Below are positions 15,158 to 16,103 of a DNA stretch of 16,103 nucleotides, in pieces (position 1 is the stretch's first letter; the number at the start of each line of letters is the position of its first letter). The stretch spans positions 37,490-53,592 of the forward strand of contig DLME01000099.1 in NCBI GenBank assembly GCA_002479215.1, given 5' to 3'. A model generated the notes under the pieces. It searched no databases. It was not told the origin of the DNA and was given only the letters and a program-made list of their open reading frames with translations. This DNA is from Syntrophaceae bacterium UBA7544. Lineage in GTDB: Bacteria > Desulfobacterota > Syntrophia > Syntrophales > Smithellaceae. The position numbers and the translations under genes are program-made.

Positions 15158-15964
15158 ATGAATGTGTATCTTAGAACTTTTGCTCGTGTGATCTTGATTG
15201 GTCATGGTTTAATACTTTTATCCTTGATAGTGGGCTGTGCCTATCTGGAAAGTCCTTATACCTACCACGAGTTTGATGGCCTGTTTGTCTACTATAGAAC
15301 ACAGGACATTTCCACTTATCGCGAGTTGCTCCCCAAAGTATTCGATATGCCGGATGAACCACTGGTGATGGCTTTTGTCATGGACTATTATAAGATGAAC
15401 AAAACGACTGAACCTTACAAGGAAGCGGCGGTTTTTCTTCTGGCCAAATATCAGCAAAGAATGGGTTGGCACTGTGTGACCATGCCCGTCACGAGCGATG
15501 AGGCGCGAATCGGCGGCATCAAATATCTTGGCTATCCAAAAATCATGGGAGATGTCAGATTGCAGCGCGAACCGTCATCCTATACCGGGACACTGATGCT
15601 GAACAACAAAACTGTTATGACCATTCAATTTGATCCAAAGAAGGATAATGATGTTTCTAAATCTGAAGAGGAATGGTTTGACAAGTTCCGGGGATTAACC
15701 AGCTTCAACTTGTTGAACGGAGAAATCTACGAGCCAGAATTTGGCCGAAGAACCAATTTATTGCAAACTTCGCGGTTGTATCCTGATAAACTCATCGTCA
15801 AAACCGGCACCGCTAACCTGACTCAGGATTCGGAAGCCGCTGGCACATCCTCAGCGCGTCTTGCCAAGGTCTTCAGCATTAGACCGACTGAAATTGTTTT
15901 GGCTTATTATTTAAAAAACTCTTTCACGCAGTCATTTGGAACTGGAAAGTATACTGGGAGGTGA
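15158..15964 (+). CDS. acetoacetate decarboxylase-superfamily lipoprotein
   Basis: 268 residues. The N-terminus has a hydrophobic segment ending in the lipobox IVGC (Cys27), so export and lipid attachment are predicted. The mature part resembles Clostridium acetobutylicum acetoacetate decarboxylase (about 244 residues) in YRTQDISTYRELLPKVF and DEPLV, in a YKE that aligns with the catalytic-site glutamate (Glu89), and in GIKYLGYPKIMG, which aligns with GRELSAYPKKLG. Lys128 takes the place of Schiff-base Lys115, but the adjacent Lys116, which lowers the pKa of that lysine, is isoleucine, and the GRE becomes GIK. Decarboxylation of acetoacetate is therefore doubtful; another Schiff-base reaction or a binding role is possible. 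AGGAGGG (15146-15152) precedes the ATG by five bases. The next gene begins 3 bp after the stop. Confidence 0.8.
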   Translation: MNVYLRTFARVILIGHGLILLSLIVGCAYLESPYTYHEFDGLFVYYRTQDISTYRELLPKVFDMPDEPLVMAFVMDYYKMNKTTEPYKEAAVFLLAKYQQRMGWHCVTMPVTSDEARIGGIKYLGYPKIMGDVRLQREPSSYTGTLMLNNKTVMTIQFDPKKDNDVSKSEEEWFDKFRGLTSFNLLNGEIYEPEFGRRTNLLQTSRLYPDKLIVKTGTANLTQDSEAAGTSSARLAKVFSIRPTEIVLAYYLKNSFTQSFGTGKYTGR

Positions 15965-15967
15965 AAT

Positions 15968-16103
15968 ATGTATTTTACCAGAAGAGAACTTATAAGAAAT
16001 GGCTCTTTGTTTTGTCTGGCAACGATGCTGGGATGCACAAAAAATTTAAACGTTCCGGGGAAAATAAGTGAAAAAGAATTTGAAATTTTCCCCGCATTGT
16101 ATG
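15968..16103 (+). CDS. Tat-exported lipoprotein, 3' partial
   Basis: The first 45 residues are visible before the window ends. GGGAGGTG lies just before the ATG and overlaps the preceding stop. The N-terminus has a twin-arginine motif (TRRELIRN, residues 4-11), a short hydrophobic stretch and a lipobox-like MLGC (Cys23), so a lipoprotein exported folded, perhaps with a cofactor or in complex with a cofactor-bearing partner, is predicted. The next visible part, ISEKEFEIFPALY, resembles the start of gluconate 2-dehydrogenase subunit 3 family proteins, the small partners of GMC oxidoreductases, but this rests on about a dozen residues. If so, a GMC flavoprotein gene should follow outside the window. 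It appears to be co-transcribed with the decarboxylase-like lipoprotein. Confidence 0.65.
   Translation, partial: MYFTRRELIRNGSLFCLATMLGCTKNLNVPGKISEKEFEIFPALY

Noticed and set aside
15135..15163. Perfect TTGACA at 15135-15140 as a -35 box for the decarboxylase-like gene
   Set aside because: A -10 box at normal spacing would fall on the start codon and after the ribosome-binding site, so it cannot drive this start.

Overview
The window reads as a chromosomal segment of a Gram-negative, Kdo-lipopolysaccharide-making bacterium. The order kdsA-kdsC-lptC-lptA-lptB-rpoN-hpf-ptsN-hprK-rapZ, moderate GC and a short HprK-like protein fit a deltaproteobacterium (Desulfobacterota), perhaps a Syntrophales relative. 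That placement is inference from gene order and protein style, not from a marker gene. No tRNA, rRNA, CRISPR array, transposase or phage gene was seen, and no stretch over 300 bases lacks a gene.

Layout. Positions 1-1317 (+) hold the 3' part of a membrane-anchored M23 peptidase gene, which converges on rapZ with one base between the stops. From 11815 down to 1319, twelve genes run on the minus strand: xerD, a 677-residue TPR membrane protein, kdsA, kdsC, lptC, lptA, lptB, rpoN, hpf, a PtsN-like EIIA, a short HprK-like kinase and rapZ. Spacing is tight (overlaps of 4 bp between TPR and kdsA and 17 bp between kdsA and kdsC). Three gaps could hold internal promoters or signals: 7344-7467, 3760-3915 and 10864-10924. 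The block joins Kdo synthesis (KdsA, KdsC) and LPS transport (LptC, LptA, LptB) to a sigma-54/PTS-Ntr type regulatory group (RpoN, HPF, EIIA-Ntr, HprK-like, RapZ).

Divergent from xerD, on the plus strand, are rpiB (11932), a class I methyltransferase (12407), a zinc ribbon-NUDIX-helical domain fusion (13261) and an FMN nitroreductase (14309). The methyltransferase and NUDIX genes overlap. A 207-bp gap with degenerate, hairpin-bearing repeats (about 14934-15114) separates these from a second plus-strand unit: a predicted lipoprotein of the acetoacetate decarboxylase superfamily and, 3 bp later, the start of a Tat-type lipoprotein that runs off the window.

Most of the minus-strand block is conserved housekeeping. 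The less ordinary parts are the NUDIX protein's C-terminal domain, which resembles RsbRD-type sensor N-termini; the exported decarboxylase-like lipoprotein, which keeps the Schiff-base lysine but not the neighbouring lysine; the repeat patch; the HprK-like protein with an altered signature; and the TPR protein coupled to kdsA. No clear new defence or mobile system was seen.
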